In this document: one piece after another, positions 6,831-8,321 of the stretch | How the letters are laid out: each line of letters opens with the position of its first letter | Numbering within the stretch: position 1 is the stretch's first letter | From: Actinomycetota bacterium | Lineage (GTDB): Bacteria > Actinomycetota > Thermoleophilia > Gaiellales > Gaiellaceae | Assembly: GCA_013811645.1 (NCBI GenBank) | Contig: JACCUU010000228.1 | Location: forward strand, 1-8,321 | Direction of reading: 5' to 3' | DNA: 8,321 nucleotides | The notes under the pieces: model-generated | What the model saw: the letters and a program-made list of their open reading frames with translations, nothing else | What the model was told of the DNA's origin: nothing | Databases searched by the model: none | Made by a program: the position numbers and the translations under genes

Positions 6831-7720
6831 CCGAGCTTCACTCCGACGGCGAGCTCGGTAACGCGTGTCTCGACCTCCTCGAGCAGGAGCGCGCCTTCGC
6901 CACACGCGACGACCGGCCCTTCCGGCCGCCGCGCAACGATCGTCCCGGCCGGGGCCGCCGCATCCAGCTCGACCGGCCGCGCCCGCCAGACGACGACCTT
7001 CTCGTCGCCGAGGAACGTGAAGGCGCCCGGATAGGGACGCGTCTGGGCCCGTACCCAGTCGTACAGGTACGAGGCGCGCGTCTCCCAGTCGATGATCCCG
7101 TCGGCCGGCCCGCGTCTCGGCCACGAGCTCGCGCGGGAGGGATCCTGCGGCGAGCGCGGCGCGCTCCGTGTCAGCAGTTGCGGCACGAACTCGCGGATGA
7201 GCTGCACATGGGCTTGGGTGATCCGCTCGAACAGCGTCTCCGCGGTCTCGCCGAGCTCGATGTCAACGACGACCTGGCCGACGATCGCGCCCGTGTCCGC
7301 GGTCTCGTCCACGATCTCGAAAAGGGTGACACCTGTTCGCGCAAGCCCGGAGAGGATCGCCCAGGGGATCGCGGCTCGGCCGCGATGGCGGGGCAGCAAG
7401 GTCGGATGCATGCCGAACACGCCCTCGTGCGCGAGCGCGAGGAGCGGCTCACGAACGAGCTGCGACCAGCCGACGACGAAGACCAGCTCCGGGTCGAGCG
7501 CTCGGATCGCCTCGATCGTCTTCGAAGCGTTGATGTCGGCGGCCTCGACGAGGGCTGCGCCATGTCGCTCGGCGACTTCGCCGAACGCGCATTGCCCGGA
7601 GCGGTTGGGGACGATCGGACCGGGAAGAGTCACGATGCCGACGATCTCCGCTCCCGCGTCGGCAGCGGCCTCGAGGCACTCGCGACCGATCGTGTCGAAG
7701 CTCGCCCAGACCGTGCGCAC
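6827..7720 (-). CDS. Formyltransferase-family protein (Fmt/ArnA N-terminal like)
   Basis: A 297-residue protein with the N10-formyl-THF-dependent formyltransferase fold. An N-terminal Rossmann-type part (VGIV 27-30, LDPELVFVVGWSQLV 75-89) leads to the signature MHPTLLPRHRGRAAIPWAI at 104-122, then TGVTLFEIVDETADTGAIVGQ at 129-149. Catalytic His105 and Asp142 are present, but the position of the usual catalytic Asn (N-x-H) holds Gly103. The C-terminal part, from about 208 (IIDWETRA, RAQTRPYPGAF) to the end, looks like the Fmt C-terminal domain. It is more likely a sugar-nucleotide or other amine formyltransferase than housekeeping Fmt, because of its surface-glycan neighbours and the absence of def or other translation genes. 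The start is GTG 7720, 19 bases after the permease stop, without a clear ribosome site. It overlaps the deacetylase start by 4 bases. Confidence 0.83.
   Translation of the reverse strand: MRTVWASFDTIGRECLEAAADAGAEIVGIVTLPGPIVPNRSGQCAFGEVAERHGAALVEAADINASKTIEAIRALDPELVFVVGWSQLVREPLLALAHEGVFGMHPTLLPRHRGRAAIPWAILSGLARTGVTLFEIVDETADTGAIVGQVVVDIELGETAETLFERITQAHVQLIREFVPQLLTRSAPRSPQDPSRASSWPRRGPADGIIDWETRASYLYDWVRAQTRPYPGAFTFLGDEKVVVWRARPVELDAAAPAGTIVARRPEGPVVACGEGALLLEEVETRVTELAVGVKLG
6841..6844 (-). promoter_or_regulatory. Ribosome binding site for the deacetylase at 6830
   Basis: On the minus strand GGAG lies 10 bases before ATG 6830-6828 and inside the end of the formyltransferase gene. It supports this start over longer in-frame readings, which would overlap most of the upstream gene. 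Confidence 0.55.
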
Positions 7721-7739
7721 GGAGCGCGATGCTATCGAG

Positions 7740-8321
7740 CTATTCCGCGGTGGACGCGGCGCTCCCGTCTCGCCCGCGCTGGAAGCGGATCCAGCTGTGC
7801 CGCGCCAGGAGCACCAGCAACGCGACGACCCCCGCCGAAAGCGCGACGATGACGATCACTCCGGCACCGGGGACATCGAGCAGCTTGATGCCCGCGAGGC
7901 CGAGAACTCCGGCCAGAAGAAGCCGGAGGAACTGCTCGGGGATGGCGAGTGTGAGGCGACCGCCGATCAACACACCCGGAATCGACCCGAGCAAGAGCCA
8001 GAGGAGCAGTCCGAAGTCGACGTTCCCGGCCGCCCAATGCGCCGCGCCTGCCACGTACAGGAGCACGGCCGCGTGGAAGATGTCCGTCCCCACGACCTTG
8101 TGCGCTCTGAGCGGGAAGATGACGAGCAGGGTCAGGCCGAAGAACACGCCGCTTCCTACTGAGGTCAGACCGACGATGAAGCCTCCGAGGACGCCGATGA
8201 GAATGGCGGCGACGCGGTCCCGGTTCGTGAGCTTCCAATTGGAATCGCCAGAGGCGCCGGTCTGGACGACGCTCTTGGCCACGAGCCCCACCGCGCCGAA
8301 GAGCAGCGCGGCGCCGAGCAC
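7740..8321 (-). CDS. TauE/SafE family permease, 5' end outside window
   Basis: The last 193 residues of a polytopic membrane protein; the frame is open to the right edge, and the family is usually about 250-300 residues long, so the N-terminal helices are missing. The second half-repeat is recognisable: GGFIVGLTSVGSGVF at visible residues 46-60, a family-type loop (HKVVGTDIFHAAVLL, 74-88), then GSIPGVLIGGRL (112-123) and further hydrophobic segments at about 132-148 and 153-173. A basic tail, RFQRGRDGSAAS, ends the protein and would face the cytoplasm. Members export sulfite, sulfoacetate or related organosulfur anions, or import sulfate-type anions; many are uncharacterised. It precedes the formyltransferase by 19 bases and is probably in the same transcript. 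With two sulfotransferases nearby a role in sulfur supply or sulfite efflux is plausible but inferred. Confidence 0.85.
   Translation of the reverse strand: MLGAALLFGAVGLVAKSVVQTGASGDSNWKLTNRDRVAAILIGVLGGFIVGLTSVGSGVFFGLTLLVIFPLRAHKVVGTDIFHAAVLLYVAGAAHWAAGNVDFGLLLWLLLGSIPGVLIGGRLTLAIPEQFLRLLLAGVLGLAGIKLLDVPGAGVIVIVALSAGVVALLVLLARHSWIRFQRGRDGSAASTAE

Noticed and set aside
6831..7124. Longer N-terminus for the second deacetylase
   Set aside because: It would overlap a third of the formyltransferase. The AHPDDE motif normally starts within about ten residues of the N-terminus, as with ATG 6830, which also has GGAG upstream.
7092..8162. A 356-codon plus-strand open frame opposite the formyltransferase and permease
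   Set aside because: Its composition is low-complexity Ser/Arg/Glu/Pro, it has no recognisable domain, and it is antisense to two genes with clear family signatures.

Overview
The window is a high-GC, gene-dense bacterial segment, with roughly two thirds G+C, a strong third-position G/C bias and long spurious open frames opposite most genes. The gene types, their arrangement and the look of the proteins (PQQ-propeller surface protein, FlgD-Ig surface protein, several sulfotransferases and PIG-L deacetylases) recall soil actinobacteria of the Thermoleophilia (Gaiellales/Solirubrobacterales) type. That placement comes from memory of similar proteins and was not searched. I see no rRNA, tRNA, CRISPR array or insertion sequence.

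Layout. (1) Positions 1-415, minus strand: 5' part of a PIG-L/LmbE-type deacetylase that runs off the left edge. (2) A 72-base divergent gap at 416-487. (3) A plus-strand run: sulfotransferase (488-1426), a membrane protein of the O-antigen ligase/polymerase type (1431-2885) and a membrane-anchored PQQ-like beta-propeller protein (2916-4187). (4) A convergent 35-base overlap, then a minus-strand run read right to left: TauE/SafE-type permease (8321-7740, 5' end off the right edge), formyltransferase-family enzyme (7720-6827), a second PIG-L deacetylase (6830-6138), an FlgD-Ig-like exported protein (6068-5130) and a second sulfotransferase (5133-4153). Two junctions in this run are 4-base stop/start overlaps. 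A strong perfect-arm hairpin covers the last codons of the second deacetylase.

How the genes may work together (inference). The set fits the tailoring and polymerisation end of a cell-surface polysaccharide locus. PIG-L enzymes remove N-acetyl groups from amino sugars, the formyltransferase could re-acylate a freed amine with formyl, and the sulfotransferases would transfer sulfate from PAPS to a hydroxyl or amine. The Wzy/WaaL-like protein would polymerise or ligate the glycan, and the propeller and Ig-like proteins would sit on the outer face of the membrane. A deacetylase lies close to a sulfotransferase twice in 8.3 kb, which raises the possibility of N-deacetylation/N-sulfation chemistry built from separate enzymes. 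No glycosyltransferase lies inside the window, so the glycan itself cannot be named. I see no certain previously undescribed system. The most interesting points are the formyltransferase-deacetylase coupling, the Gly in place of the formyltransferase Asn, the repeated deacetylase/sulfotransferase neighbourhood and the hairpin at 6142-6180.
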